A DNA stretch of 64,000 bases from Devosia sp. XK-2 (GTDB lineage Bacteria; Pseudomonadota; Alphaproteobacteria; Rhizobiales; Devosiaceae), in NCBI RefSeq assembly GCF_037113415.1, contig NZ_CP146608.1, forward strand, positions 1,074,501-1,138,500. Reading direction: 5' to 3'. Below, piece by piece: positions 8,045 to 16,842 of the stretch. Each line of letters starts with the position of its first letter. The first letter of the stretch is position 1. The notes beneath the pieces are model-generated. The model saw only the letters and a list, made by a program, of their open reading frames with translations, made no database searches and had not been told where the DNA came from. The position numbers and the translations under genes were made by a program.

Positions 8045-8896
8045 TCAGGCGAAGATGAGCAGAACGGTGAGCGCGGCGATTTCCCCAAGGCCCGCCGCGG
8101 CCCCGATCAGGTCGCCGGTTTGTCCGCCCACCAGCGCGCGGCAAAGTGCTGTCCAGCCCCACACGACCAGCCCCACCGCCAATACGGCGGCGATGACGCC
8201 CAATAGGCTCGAAGCCGGTGCGCCAATCACGAAAACCAGCAGCAGCGCCAATACGGCGCCGATTGCGAAACGTGAGGCGGGCAACGCACCCGCGGTGGCC
8301 GATGCGCCATCGGCGCGCGCCGGGGGTAGGGCAACGGCTACCCACAATGCGCCGGACCGCCCGGCAATATTGGCCGCCAGCCATAGCCCTGCCGCCGCCA
8401 GCGGGTTCAGCGCTGCAATGCCGCCAATGGCGGTGACACGGAGCACCAGAAACAGGCATAGCGCCGCCACGCCAAATGTGCCATGGCGGCTGTCCTTCAA
8501 AATTTCGAGGCGGCGTTCGGGCGTCGAGCCCCCGAACAGCCCGTCCGCGGCGTCGGCCAGCGCGTCCTCCATCATGCCGCCCCCCACCATGACCATGGCG
8601 GCGACAGCCAGGGCCGCCGCAAAATAGCCTGGCAGGCCCAGCCATGTGCCCCCCAAAAGCGCGACCGGGCCAATGCCCATGATGACTGAGGCGAAGGGCA
8701 GCGCCATGGCCATTCGCCCCAGTTCGGGCTTTTCATGGGGCGTCTCCCCGGTCGGCAAGCGGGAAAAGAACCGCAGCGCCATGATCATATCGTGCTTGAG
8801 GCCCAGGCTGCGCCCGGCTGGCGTCGGGCGATAGGTGTCGCGGCTGCTATCGTCTATCCGGTCACCTGCGCCGGATTCCGCCCGCTCCTGGGTCAA
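8045..8896 (-). CDS. cobS: Adenosylcobinamide-GDP ribazoletransferase (cobalamin synthase)
   Basis: This integral membrane enzyme joins adenosylcobinamide-GDP and alpha-ribazole in the last steps of cobalamin assembly. The signature GGGMMEDALADAADGLFGG matches the acidic metal-binding loop of CobS, and KDSRHGTFG the second conserved loop. Several hydrophobic segments follow. The 283-residue reading starts at a TTG (8894-8896) with GGAG upstream. An internal ATG at 8788 would remove the non-conserved N-terminal 36 residues, so the start is uncertain. It is divergent from cobT, the preceding enzyme of the lower-ligand branch. No cobalamin riboswitch fits in the 64-bp gap. Confidence 0.92.
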   Translation of the reverse strand: MTQERAESGAGDRIDDSSRDTYRPTPAGRSLGLKHDMIMALRFFSRLPTGETPHEKPELGRMAMALPFASVIMGIGPVALLGGTWLGLPGYFAAALAVAAMVMVGGGMMEDALADAADGLFGGSTPERRLEILKDSRHGTFGVAALCLFLVLRVTAIGGIAALNPLAAAGLWLAANIAGRSGALWVAVALPPARADGASATAGALPASRFAIGAVLALLLVFVIGAPASSLLGVIAAVLAVGLVVWGWTALCRALVGGQTGDLIGAAAGLGEIAALTVLLIFA

Positions 8897-8960
8897 TTGC
8901 TTTTCGCTCCGTTATGGGCAACAAGACCCCGCCTTCCTACCATATCGCGCCGGACCTGCC

Positions 8961-9980
8961 ATGCCACTCAATCCCGTCTTCGCCGACATTGTCGAACTGC
9001 TCGTGGCCGTGCCCGATGGCGATGAGAAGGCCGTCGAGGCGATACGTGAACGAGACGCTCAACTGACCAAGCCGCCCGGCTCTCTGGGCCAGCTCGAATA
9101 TCTGGTCGAGTTCCTGGCCCGCTGGCAGCATCGCGCCAAGCCGCGTCTCGATAATCCCATGGTGACGATCTTTGCCGGTAATCACGGCGTGACCGATCAG
9201 GGCGTTTCTGCCTTCCCGCGCGAAGTGACCGCACAGATGGTTGCCAATTTCACCAATGGCGGCGCGGCCATTTCGCAGATCTGCGGGCTGCACGAGATCA
9301 ATCTGCGCGTCTTTGAACTGGCGCTGGAACTGCCGACCGGCGACATCACGCAGGAACCGGCTCTCGACGACCAAATGTGCGCGGCCACCATCGCCTATGG
9401 CATGGAGGCGGTTGCCGGAAAACCCGATCTGATCTGCCTGGGTGAAATGGGCATCGGCAATACCACCATTGCTGCGGCCATATATGCGGCCCTATATGGT
9501 GGAAATGGCGCCGATTGGGTCGGCCGCGGCACCGGCGTCGATGACGAAGGCTTCAAGCGCAAAGCCGACGCCGTTGATCGCGCCCTGGCGCTCCATCGCA
9601 GCGCGCTCGATCACCCGCTGGCCATCCTGGCCCACCTCGGCGGCCGCGAAATCTGTGCCATGCTGGGCGCACTGGTCGCCGCTCGCCACCAGAAAGTGCC
9701 CGTCATTATCGACGGCTATGTGGCCACGGCGGCTGCTGCGATTGCTCATGCCATCAATCCCGCGGCCATCAATCACTGCCTGTTCGCCCACGTCTCGACC
9801 GAAGGCGCCCACGCCGATGTGCTGGCCCGTATGGGGCAGACCGGTCTGCTCGATCTGGGCATGCGGCTGGGCGAGGGCAGTGGCGCGGCTCTTGCCGCGG
9901 TCATGGCCAAGACGGCCCTGCACCTGCACAACAATATGGCGACCTTCCAAAGCGCCGCCGTCAGCGGAAAGTCCGCCTAA
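8961..9980 (+). CDS. cobT: Nicotinate-nucleotide--dimethylbenzimidazole phosphoribosyltransferase
   Basis: This enzyme transfers phosphoribose from nicotinate mononucleotide to 5,6-dimethylbenzimidazole, giving alpha-ribazole phosphate for cobalamin. The 339 residues are in the family range. LTKPPGSLGQLE, the FAGNHGVTDQGVSAFP loop and GEMGIGNTTIAAA are hallmark segments, and the HVSTEGAH region near residue 277 should hold the catalytic glutamate. I chose ATG 8961 because the frame upstream of it is not conserved-looking and the family begins near this residue. Its 3' end overlaps the convergent DUF6683-like gene by 4 bp. Confidence 0.95.
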   Translation: MPLNPVFADIVELLVAVPDGDEKAVEAIRERDAQLTKPPGSLGQLEYLVEFLARWQHRAKPRLDNPMVTIFAGNHGVTDQGVSAFPREVTAQMVANFTNGGAAISQICGLHEINLRVFELALELPTGDITQEPALDDQMCAATIAYGMEAVAGKPDLICLGEMGIGNTTIAAAIYAALYGGNGADWVGRGTGVDDEGFKRKADAVDRALALHRSALDHPLAILAHLGGREICAMLGALVAARHQKVPVIIDGYVATAAAAIAHAINPAAINHCLFAHVSTEGAHADVLARMGQTGLLDLGMRLGEGSGAALAAVMAKTALHLHNNMATFQSAAVSGKSA

Positions 9981-10618
9981 TCCGTTATATGCTTGGCCAC
10001 GAAACCCTCGGGCCCCGGCACAACCGAGAGCAGGTCAATCTTCATCTGGTTCCGGAACCGCCGCACCGCCGCAGTGCCAAGCCGGGTGAGAGTCTCCACG
10101 TCCTGCTGCTCCAGCGCCACATTGAGCGCAGCATGCTCAACCAGGAAATTGAGAATGTAACCCTCAGCCATCTCCTGGCGCTGCTGATCGTTCAATGCAC
10201 GAAAATTGGCATCATTGGCGAAGGCTTCGGCCAACTGCTTCTGGACGGGGCGGCTGTCGATCTCGAGGGAATAGGCGCCATTGGCCGCGACCCAGTTGAG
10301 GATCCAGTAGGCGGTCAGCGCGTCGGTCACATTATTGGTCGTCAGGCCATCGGGCGCGACGAGCTCCTGCCAGATTTCGGTTGGAGACCGTTCGGAAAAA
10401 GCCGCCAGCAGGCGGTCGCGGGCGTCCGCGCCCGCAGACCAACGGACGCTCGACAGAAATTCGCGCTGTATTCGAGCCGACAAGGTCGGAGACGGCCGGT
10501 AGCTGGTGTCGAAAAGCGCTCCGGCCGCATCGCCGGCCTGGGGTGCCACGTCCTGCGCGACCGCCCCTGCGGGCACCGCAAACAGCAGAACGGCAGTCAG
10601 AATCGCGCGTATGGTCAT
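9977..10618 (-). CDS. Exported protein resembling DUF6683
   Basis: This 213-residue protein of unknown function starts at ATG 10618, preceded by a strong GGAGGG ribosome-binding site. Residues 1-23 form a signal peptide (MTIRAILTAVLLFAVPAGA, cleavage near AVAQ). The mature part has a YRPSPTLSARIQREFL segment, then LTTNNVTDALTAYWILNW and a helical C-terminus, which recall DUF6683. That assignment is from memory. An earlier in-frame ATG at 10654 lacks a good ribosome-binding site. A periplasmic location is likely. Confidence 0.75.
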   Translation of the reverse strand: MTIRAILTAVLLFAVPAGAVAQDVAPQAGDAAGALFDTSYRPSPTLSARIQREFLSSVRWSAGADARDRLLAAFSERSPTEIWQELVAPDGLTTNNVTDALTAYWILNWVAANGAYSLEIDSRPVQKQLAEAFANDANFRALNDQQRQEMAEGYILNFLVEHAALNVALEQQDVETLTRLGTAAVRRFRNQMKIDLLSVVPGPEGFVAKHITD

Positions 10619-10689
10619 CGGCCCTCCGGGGCGTTCGATCCTCACCGCGATCACGGCGAAAATTCGGCAGGCGAGCCAGGCAGCGTCCT

Positions 10690-12222
10690 TCAGCCGGCTT
10701 CCGAATAGATCTCGAGCTTGTTGCGCTTTTCAACCACCGGCGCCAGCGCATCCATCACCCGGGCACGCGGGAAGGTTGCGATCACTTCGGTGCCGAAGCG
10801 GAGTTTGGAGTAAAGGTCGAAGCGGCCCTGGTGCAGATCCATGATTTTCTGGACGATCGGCAGGCCGAGCCCGGCGCCTTGCTCTGCCGTTTTTTGCGCC
10901 AGCGAGCCCTGACCGAAAGACGACAGAACCGTCTCGATCTCGCTTTCGGGAATGCCCGGACCATTGTCCTTGACCGAGATGAGCTGCCCGCCATCGCCGC
11001 TGCGCTGCACCACCAGCACGACCTTGCCCTGTTGCGGGGTGAACTTGATCGCGTTGGACAAAAGGTTCAGCACCACCTGGCGAATGGCACGTTCGTCGCC
11101 CCAGATCTTTGGCAGATTGTCGCCGACGCTGAAGACCAGGTCGATATTCTTGGATTTGGCGCGCAGCTCCATCATCCGGCGGCAGTCGGCGGCGATATCG
11201 ACCAGCGAGACGACTTCTTCATTGAGTTCATATTTGCCCGCCTCGATACGGCTGAGATCGAGCAGTTCGTTGATGAGGTTGAGCAGATGCTGGCCGCTGG
11301 CGTGAATGTCGCCAGCATATTCCTTATATTGCGGCACCTGGTGCGGCCCCAACAACTCGGATTTGAGCACCTCGGAAAACCCGATAATGGCGTTGAGCGG
11401 CGTGCGCAATTCGTGGCTCATCGTTGCCAGAAACTGGCTCTTGGCGATATTGGCCTGCTCGGCATGCCGCCGGGCCTCGTCGGACATGTTGCGCGCTTCT
11501 TCCAGCTCATAGATCAGCGTGTCCTTCTCGGCCTGATGGCTGATCGTTTCGAGTTCGGAGTGATGCAATTGCCGGGCGAGATAGACGAAAAATATCTCGC
11601 CACAGATGGCCACCGCCGCCAGCGTATAATTGAGCGTCCCGCCCAGCGCGATCAGCGAGATCGATACGGTGATCGTGACGGGCAACGTGCTCATCAGCGT
11701 GGCCGGGGGCAGGGTATGAGTGGCAATGGCATTGCTGGCGATACTGACCAGCACCATGGCGAACATCACCGGCGCCAACGCTTCGGGGTCAGTCACAAAG
11801 GTAAAGAGGGCCAGAAGCGAGAGGGCCACACCCCCGATGCTTTCGGCAGCAACGAATTTGGTAGTCCAGCGTGCTGCATTGAACTTGGCCGGGTCGGTGC
11901 CCTTGAAACGCCGCGCCGTCACCACGACCACCAGAAGGCTGGTGATCACCAGGCCCGCCCAAATCGCGGTGACCATGATCGGGACCCAGAAACTGGCCAC
12001 AATGGCCAGAATGCAGACAATTGCTGCCATGGGCAGCGCCGCCCCGATGCGGGAATCGGCATAGTCATGCATGAGTTCGAAATCGAAGTCAGCCCGCGTG
12101 CCTGAGCTCGACGTCAGCCGCTGGCGGGCTTCGAGCACCGCTTTCTGTGCTGTTCGCTTGCCGTCGCGTCCGGGGCGTGCACGGACACTGGTGTCGTGGA
12201 CCGACATGGAAAACTTACTCAT
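10690..12222 (-). CDS. Membrane sensor histidine kinase (PleC/PdhS-like HisKA)
   Basis: This 510-residue kinase has about six N-terminal transmembrane segments (residues 60-225) and a coiled linker (225-265). A HisKA dimerisation domain follows with phospho-acceptor His270 in MSHELRTPLNAIIGFSE, then a HATPase_c domain with the N-box region VLNLLSNAIKFTP, DNGPGIP and GAGLGLPIVQ. The HELRTPLNAIIGFSE form is typical of the PleC/DivJ/PdhS/CckA group in alphaproteobacteria. No periplasmic sensor domain or receiver is present and no response regulator is adjacent, so its partner is unknown. It could work in the DivK/PleD phosphorelay, but that is inference. Confidence 0.9.
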   Translation of the reverse strand: MSKFSMSVHDTSVRARPGRDGKRTAQKAVLEARQRLTSSSGTRADFDFELMHDYADSRIGAALPMAAIVCILAIVASFWVPIMVTAIWAGLVITSLLVVVVTARRFKGTDPAKFNAARWTTKFVAAESIGGVALSLLALFTFVTDPEALAPVMFAMVLVSIASNAIATHTLPPATLMSTLPVTITVSISLIALGGTLNYTLAAVAICGEIFFVYLARQLHHSELETISHQAEKDTLIYELEEARNMSDEARRHAEQANIAKSQFLATMSHELRTPLNAIIGFSEVLKSELLGPHQVPQYKEYAGDIHASGQHLLNLINELLDLSRIEAGKYELNEEVVSLVDIAADCRRMMELRAKSKNIDLVFSVGDNLPKIWGDERAIRQVVLNLLSNAIKFTPQQGKVVLVVQRSGDGGQLISVKDNGPGIPESEIETVLSSFGQGSLAQKTAEQGAGLGLPIVQKIMDLHQGRFDLYSKLRFGTEVIATFPRARVMDALAPVVEKRNKLEIYSEAG

Positions 12223-12515
12223 TACTCAATGATGCGAACAAGAACGCGCTCGCGACGCTCACCGTCGAACCTTAGGGGCGCCGTGGTTAACAGGGGATGA
12301 AATCGTCGCGCGATTGTCCCGTGTTTCGCGCCATTGTGCCTGGCCGCAAAGATAGCGCTGGCTCAACGGCGCGAGACAGGGTTAAGTAAGGCCTGCAACT
12401 TTCGATCAATTGCAATGAGCAATAATATTGCGCCATCCTCGCTGGTATGGCAGTTGTGGTGGTGCGCGCGGCTGCAAAATGCGCTCGACGTAAAATCTGA
12501 TTTCAAAGGCTCGAA

Positions 12516-13001
12516 ATGGCATTGGACAAGATTGACCGGAAAATCCTGACCCTTCTGCAGAAGGATGCGACCATGCCCGTGGCCGAGATCGGCCGTAAGG
12601 TTGGCCTCAGCACGACGCCTTGCTGGCGGCGTATCCAGAAGATGGAAGAAGACGGGATCATCCAGCGCCGCGTCGCCGTGCTCGATCCGGCAAAGGTCAA
12701 TGTGGGCGTGACCGTTTTTGTCTCGGTCAAAACCAATGAGCACAACGACGCCTGGATGCGCAAATTTTCCGGTGTCATCGATGAATTCCCCGAAGTGGTG
12801 GAATTCTATCGCATGAGCGGCGATGTCGACTATCTTATGCGCGTTGTCGTGCCTGATATCGGCGCCTACGACGCCTTCTATAAGCGCTTGATCGGCAAGA
12901 TTAATTTGACCGATGTCAGCTCGGCCTTCGCCATGGGCCAGATCAAATATACCACCGCCTTGCCGCTCGATTTCGCGATCATCTCCGACGACGACAAATA
13001 G
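12516..13001 (+). CDS. Lrp/AsnC family transcriptional regulator
   Basis: This 161-residue regulator opens with LDKIDRKILTLLQKDATMPVAEIG, the AsnC-type helix-turn-helix, with recognition helix LSTTPCWRRIQKMEEDGII. The C-terminal RAM domain spans about 65-150 and is expected to bind an amino acid effector and form octamers. The 293-bp upstream gap is large enough for autoregulation. The downstream VOC gene begins 9 bp after its stop, so the two are probably cotranscribed. The effector cannot be predicted. Confidence 0.93.
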   Translation: MALDKIDRKILTLLQKDATMPVAEIGRKVGLSTTPCWRRIQKMEEDGIIQRRVAVLDPAKVNVGVTVFVSVKTNEHNDAWMRKFSGVIDEFPEVVEFYRMSGDVDYLMRVVVPDIGAYDAFYKRLIGKINLTDVSSAFAMGQIKYTTALPLDFAIISDDDK

Positions 13002-13010
13002 GCATCGTCC

Positions 13011-13418
13011 ATGCTGCTCGGCTTTGAGCATATCGGGATGACGTCGGGCGATATGGACCGCACCATCGCCTTCTATTGTGGCCTTCTGGGCCTGCATCTT
13101 GTCCTGCGTAAGCCCAATGAGGGCGGCGAGCTGGCATTTCTCGATGCTGGCGGCGGCATGCTCGAAGTGGTGGCACCCAAGGGCGGAGCAGGGCGGTTTC
13201 GCGATGTGCCCATGTCAGAGGCGGGGATGCGCCATCTGACCTTGGCCTATGACAATGTCGATGAGATGATTGAAATGCTTGCCCAGGCGGGCGTCGAAAT
13301 CGCCGAGGCGCCGCGCGACGCCTATAATCCCGAAATGATCCGCCGTGTCGCCTTCGTCCGGGACCCGGATGGCGTTCTGGTCGAATTGATCGAGCGCGCT
13401 CCGCAAAGAGTGGCTTAG
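13011..13418 (+). CDS. VOC-family (glyoxalase/bleomycin-resistance fold) protein
   Basis: This 135-residue protein is built from two beta-alpha-beta-beta-beta modules of the vicinal oxygen chelate fold. It begins [32 protein letters not shown] and ends [13 protein letters not shown], with metal-ligand positions His8 and the late Glu. The family includes lactoylglutathione lyase, dioxygenases and epimerases, and the actual reaction is not evident. It is probably in an operon with the Lrp regulator. Its stop codon overlaps that of convergent moaA. Confidence 0.85.
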   Translation: MLLGFEHIGMTSGDMDRTIAFYCGLLGLHLVLRKPNEGGELAFLDAGGGMLEVVAPKGGAGRFRDVPMSEAGMRHLTLAYDNVDEMIEMLAQAGVEIAEAPRDAYNPEMIRRVAFVRDPDGVLVELIERAPQRVA

Positions 13419-14428
13419 CCGCCGGTAACGCTCATATGACGAGCCACTGCCGGTGCGTCATGCGTCCGGTCCAGTATGAAGTCATGCCCCTTGGGCTTGA
13501 TGATCATGGCGTGATCGAGCGCCGCGTCCAGCGCCGCTGGCCCGCCGTTTCGCCAGGCGTCGCGCAGATTGACCTGATCATCCTGCCCAAGACAGAGGAA
13601 AAGCTGGCCGGTCGCCGTCAGACGAACACGATTGCAGCTTTCGCAGAAATTGTGGCTCATGGGCGTGATAAAGCCCAGCGTGCCGCCCGTTTCTGCCACA
13701 TGCACATAGCGGGCAGGCCCGCCGGTACGCTTGTCCAGCTTGGTAAAGCCATAGCGCTGAGAGAGCCTGTCATGCAGTTCGCGCAGCGGCAGATAGGTGT
13801 CCACCCGGTCAATGCCCACCTCGCCCAGCGGCATGCCCTCGATCAGCGTCAGGCCCATGCCGCCGCCATGGGCCCATTCCATCATGGTCTCGATCTCGTC
13901 GTCATTGACGCCGCGCATGGCCACCATGTTGATCTTCACAGCTAACCCCGCCGCCTGGGCGGCGCCGATGCCGGCAAGCACATCGCCCAAACGTCCGCGT
14001 CGGGTTATCTGGGCGAAGCGGGCCTCGTCGAGCGTGTCCAGCGAAACATTGATCCGCCGAACGCCGGCCGCGAACAGCCCGTCGGCATGCTTTTGCAACT
14101 GGCTGCCATTGGTGGTGATAGTCAATTCGTCCAGGCCATTGCCGATGCGCCCACCCAGGCTGCGCACCAGGGCCATGATATCGCGCCGAACCAGCGGTTC
14201 GCCGCCGGTCAGCCGGATCTTGGTGGTTCCCCTGGTAATGAAGGCATTGGCGATGGCCTCCACTTCCTCAAAGCTCAGAATGTCCTTCTTGGGCAGGAAC
14301 GTCATGTCTTCGGCCATGCAATAGACACAGCGGAAATCGCACCGATCCGTCACCGAAATACGCAAATAGGAAATGCGTCGGCCAAAGCTGTCGATCAGGG
14401 GGCGCTGTGGAGTGGACGAGACGGTCAT
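13415..14428 (-). CDS. moaA: GTP 3',8-cyclase (molybdenum cofactor biosynthesis)
   Basis: This radical-SAM enzyme converts GTP to 3',8-cyclo-GTP, the first step of molybdopterin synthesis. The SAM-cluster motif CxxxCxxC lies at Cys30, Cys34 and Cys37 ([14 protein letters not shown]). [11 protein letters not shown] follows, and a second cluster site is in [20 protein letters not shown]. The C-terminus ends in Gly-Gly, as required for MoaA activity. I start it at ATG 14428 (337 residues), since the longer frame adds a non-conserved leader. MoaC and the other moa genes are not in the window. Confidence 0.96.
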   Translation of the reverse strand: MTVSSTPQRPLIDSFGRRISYLRISVTDRCDFRCVYCMAEDMTFLPKKDILSFEEVEAIANAFITRGTTKIRLTGGEPLVRRDIMALVRSLGGRIGNGLDELTITTNGSQLQKHADGLFAAGVRRINVSLDTLDEARFAQITRRGRLGDVLAGIGAAQAAGLAVKINMVAMRGVNDDEIETMMEWAHGGGMGLTLIEGMPLGEVGIDRVDTYLPLRELHDRLSQRYGFTKLDKRTGGPARYVHVAETGGTLGFITPMSHNFCESCNRVRLTATGQLFLCLGQDDQVNLRDAWRNGGPAALDAALDHAMIIKPKGHDFILDRTHDAPAVARHMSVTGG

Positions 14429-14469
14429 GGGCGCAGTGTAGCGGGCCGGCGCGGCCAGGCAAAGCGCAC

Positions 14470-14501
14470 AAAAGAAAAGAGCCGCCAATTTGGCGGCTCT
14501 T
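14470..14501 (-). terminator. Terminator of the L,D-transpeptidase gene
   Basis: On the minus strand AAGAGCCGCCA / TGGCGGCTCTT forms an 11-bp stem with a 3-nt centre, followed by TTCTTTTG. It lies just after the transpeptidase stop codon and upstream of moaA. Confidence 0.85.
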
Positions 14502-14521
14502 CTTACAAAACTTGTTTCCGT

Positions 14522-15112
14522 TCAGTGCCGGACGACGATCAGGGCGCCGACCTTTACGCGCTCATAGAGATCGGTGACGTCGTCATTGGTCAGGCGGATG
14601 CAGCCCGAGGACACCGCCTGGCCGATCGACCAGGGTTCGGACGTGCCATGCACGCGATAGAGGGTGGAGCCGATATAGAGGGCGCGGGCACCGAGCGGAT
14701 TATCCGGACCGCCCGGCATATAGGCCGGCAGGTCGGGAACGCGCTTGCGCATGGCCGGCGGTGGCGTCCAGCCCGGCCACTCCGCCTTGCGGGTAATGCG
14801 ATGGGTGCCGGACCAGCGGAAGCCGTCACGGCCAACGCCAATGCCGTATTTCATCGCCTTGCCATCTTCCAGCACCAGGTAAAGCCGGCGCTCGCTGGTC
14901 TCGATGACAATCGTACCGGGCTTGTAATTGGTCGAATAGTCCACGATCTGCTTGCGGATCGGACTGCCGCCGCTGCGGTTGCCGCTCGCGGAGCGTTCTT
15001 CGAACTGATTGGTATCGGGATTATACCACAAAGCCGCACTGGACGTCAGCACTGTGCTTAAAGACAGCAATACCGCCATGCTGATCGCCAATGCAATTCT
15101 GATGATGCTCAT
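14522..15112 (-). CDS. L,D-transpeptidase (YkuD domain)
   Basis: This 196-residue periplasmic enzyme of the ErfK/YbiS/YnhG family makes 3-3 peptidoglycan cross-links or attaches proteins to peptidoglycan. It has an N-terminal signal segment (residues 5-27) and a YkuD domain (about 55-195). The active site HGTSEPWSIGQAVSSGCIRL carries the catalytic Cys in SSGCIR. In Hyphomicrobiales such enzymes dominate cross-linking at the growing pole. Short YkuD-only forms like this are numerous in these genomes, so the exact role is open. A terminator follows. Confidence 0.93.
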   Translation of the reverse strand: MSIIRIALAISMAVLLSLSTVLTSSAALWYNPDTNQFEERSASGNRSGGSPIRKQIVDYSTNYKPGTIVIETSERRLYLVLEDGKAMKYGIGVGRDGFRWSGTHRITRKAEWPGWTPPPAMRKRVPDLPAYMPGGPDNPLGARALYIGSTLYRVHGTSEPWSIGQAVSSGCIRLTNDDVTDLYERVKVGALIVVRH

Positions 15113-15361
15113 GCTTCCACTTGGCCTCTCAAATGCGCTGGCCTGATTCGCGCCCGCGACGATTTGCGCTACTTACTCGGTCTCGTATTTGGCTGGAAGG
15201 GTGCTGCCCCGTTTTCGCCATAGATGGCCCATCATCGCCATATTGTGTTGCCAGTCGGTTACACCTGCGGGTTACCAATCCCTCAATGCGATATTTTTGC
15301 CTGCTTGACTTTGCAGGCGAGCCCCTGCCAAACCGCCCGGCATTGGCCGAGGATGAACCAG

Positions 15362-16060
15362 ATGAGCGAAACACTGAAGCGCGAGGCCGCGGCCCGTGCG
15401 GTCGCCGAAATAACCTCCGGGATGAAGCTGGGGCTGGGCACCGGATCGACCGCCCGCCATTTTGTCGATCTGCTTGGCGAGCGCGTGGCACAGGGGCTCG
15501 ACATCGTTGGCGTTCCGACCTCGGAGGCGACGGCGAAGCAGGCGCGGGAATGCGGTATTCCCCTGTCGGATCTGGACACGCTCGATCGTCTGGACCTGAC
15601 GGTCGATGGTGCCGACGAGATCGATCCCGCACTCAATCTCATCAAGGGCGGTGGCGGCGCATTGCTGCGCGAAAAGATTGTAGCTGCGGCCTCCGATGCC
15701 ATGATCGTGATTGCCGACAGCTCCAAGATCGTTGAAGCGCTGGGCCGCTTCCCCCTTCCGGTGGAGGTCAACCGTTTCGGACTGGGAGCGACCCGGCATG
15801 CCATTGCAGCGGTGATGAAACGTCACCACGCGCAGGGCGAGCTCAAAATGCGGGTAACAGCGGCCGGCGAGCCCTTCATCACCGATGGGGGACATCTCAT
15901 CCTTGATGCTTTTTTTGGCCGCATTTCGCAGCCAGAAGCGCTCTCAAACGAGCTGCTGGACATTCCGGGCGTCGTCCAGCATGGACTATTCCTCAAAATG
16001 TGCCGCAAGGCTTATGTGGCAACGCCGAATGGCGTAGAAACACTTCTCAAGGGCAAATGA
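15362..16060 (+). CDS. rpiA: Ribose-5-phosphate isomerase A
   Basis: This enzyme interconverts ribose 5-phosphate and ribulose 5-phosphate in the pentose phosphate pathway. The 232 residues match Rpi[20 protein letters not shown] is the phosphate-binding loop, [30 protein letters not shown] the active-site core, and a second glycine-rich loop follows. I chose ATG 15362, which has GAGGA about 8 nt upstream. ATG 15353 would place that sequence too close. The DUF2059 gene follows immediately. Confidence 0.96.
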   Translation: MSETLKREAAARAVAEITSGMKLGLGTGSTARHFVDLLGERVAQGLDIVGVPTSEATAKQARECGIPLSDLDTLDRLDLTVDGADEIDPALNLIKGGGGALLREKIVAAASDAMIVIADSSKIVEALGRFPLPVEVNRFGLGATRHAIAAVMKRHHAQGELKMRVTAAGEPFITDGGHLILDAFFGRISQPEALSNELLDIPGVVQHGLFLKMCRKAYVATPNGVETLLKGK

Positions 16061-16080
16061 CCAGCGTGGGACGAGACAAG

Positions 16081-16608
16081 ATGGCATTCTGGACAAATCG
16101 AAACTGGGCAAAGGGCGCCAAGGCCATGGTAATGGCCGCATTCATCGCCGGCACTGTTGGCGCCGTGGCGCCGGTCATGGCCCAGGAAGTTGCCCCCGAG
16201 CAGCTTGCCATGGCGCGTAAATATATTGATCTGACTGATCGTGGCGCTGTTTTTGAGACCACGGTGGTGGAAATCGGCATCGATACCTTGCGCCAGATCG
16301 TCACTCAGAATCCCGAAATTCAGCAGCAGACCAGCGATGCCATCGGGGAAGTGATCAAGGAATATAATGGCCGCAAAGGCGAACTGCTCGACCAGTTTGC
16401 CCGCGTCTACGCCGTCTATTTCAGCCTTGAGGAACTGACCGAGATCGTTGCCTTTTACGAGTCTCCGGTCGGTCAGAAGCTTGCTCAGGCCAATTCCGAT
16501 CTGAACCAGGACATTCGCCGCGTCCTGCAGGTTTACACCAACAATCTGCGGACCGAATTCTTCGCCAAGGTGCGCGCCGAACTGCGTGACAACGGCGTCG
16601 AGCTCTAA
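16081..16608 (+). CDS. DUF2059 domain exported protein
   Basis: This 175-residue protein of unknown function has a signal peptide in residues 14-34 (AMVMAAFIAGTVGAVAPVMAQ). The mature helical domain includes YAVYFSLEELTEIVAFYESPVGQKL, the core of DUF2059. Expected location is the periplasm. An alternative ATG at 16057 overlaps the rpiA stop codon (ATGA) and would add 8 residues. Either start implies cotranscription with rpiA, but no functional link is known. Confidence 0.85.
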   Translation: MAFWTNRNWAKGAKAMVMAAFIAGTVGAVAPVMAQEVAPEQLAMARKYIDLTDRGAVFETTVVEIGIDTLRQIVTQNPEIQQQTSDAIGEVIKEYNGRKGELLDQFARVYAVYFSLEELTEIVAFYESPVGQKLAQANSDLNQDIRRVLQVYTNNLRTEFFAKVRAELRDNGVEL

Positions 16609-16711
16609 AGCGGCGCGCGGAAAAGTGGGTAGCGGTTTTCCGCAAAAACACCGCAACGACAAATAGAAAGCGGCGTTCCGATGCAATCGGAACGCTTTTC
16701 GCTCCAGGAGC
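16609..16711. repeat. Rhizobial-type intergenic palindromic repeat
   Basis: The stretch contains GCGGAAAAGTGGGTAGCGG, TTTTCCGC and, after a spacer, GCGTTCCGATGCAATCGGAACGC. The outer GCGGAAAA...TTTTCCGC and the inner GCGTTCCGAT/ATCGGAACGC arms can form two hairpins. Sequences of the form AAAGTGGGTACCGGTTTT followed by a second palindrome are widespread between genes in Hyphomicrobiales. I recognise this from general familiarity and saw no second copy in the window. Confidence 0.6.
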
Positions 16712-16729
16712 GACAGCCTCTCGGATAAG

Positions 16730-16757
16730 GGCCCCGCCTTGTGCGGGGTCTTTTTTT
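16730..16757 (+). terminator. Rho-independent terminator after the DUF2059 gene
   Basis: CCCCGC (16732-16737) pairs with GCGGGG (16743-16748) across a 5-nt loop and is followed closely by seven T residues. It ends the rpiA-DUF2059 transcript. Confidence 0.85.
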
Positions 16758-16842
16758 ATGCGAAGCGCGTCCCATATTCATCGGTATTAGACGATGAAGG
16801 CATTGATGTGCTGTCATGCGAACAATCGCGCAGGGGGCTTGA

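Noticed and set aside
8897-8960. Possible cobalamin riboswitch between cobS and cobT
   Set aside because: The 64-bp gap is too short for the roughly 200-nt element and no B12-box-like sequence was seen.
10381-12105. 574-codon open frame on the plus strand
   Set aside because: It is fully antisense to the membrane histidine kinase. It has no recognisable domain, is rich in Arg, His and Gln, and is a typical GC-rich shadow frame.
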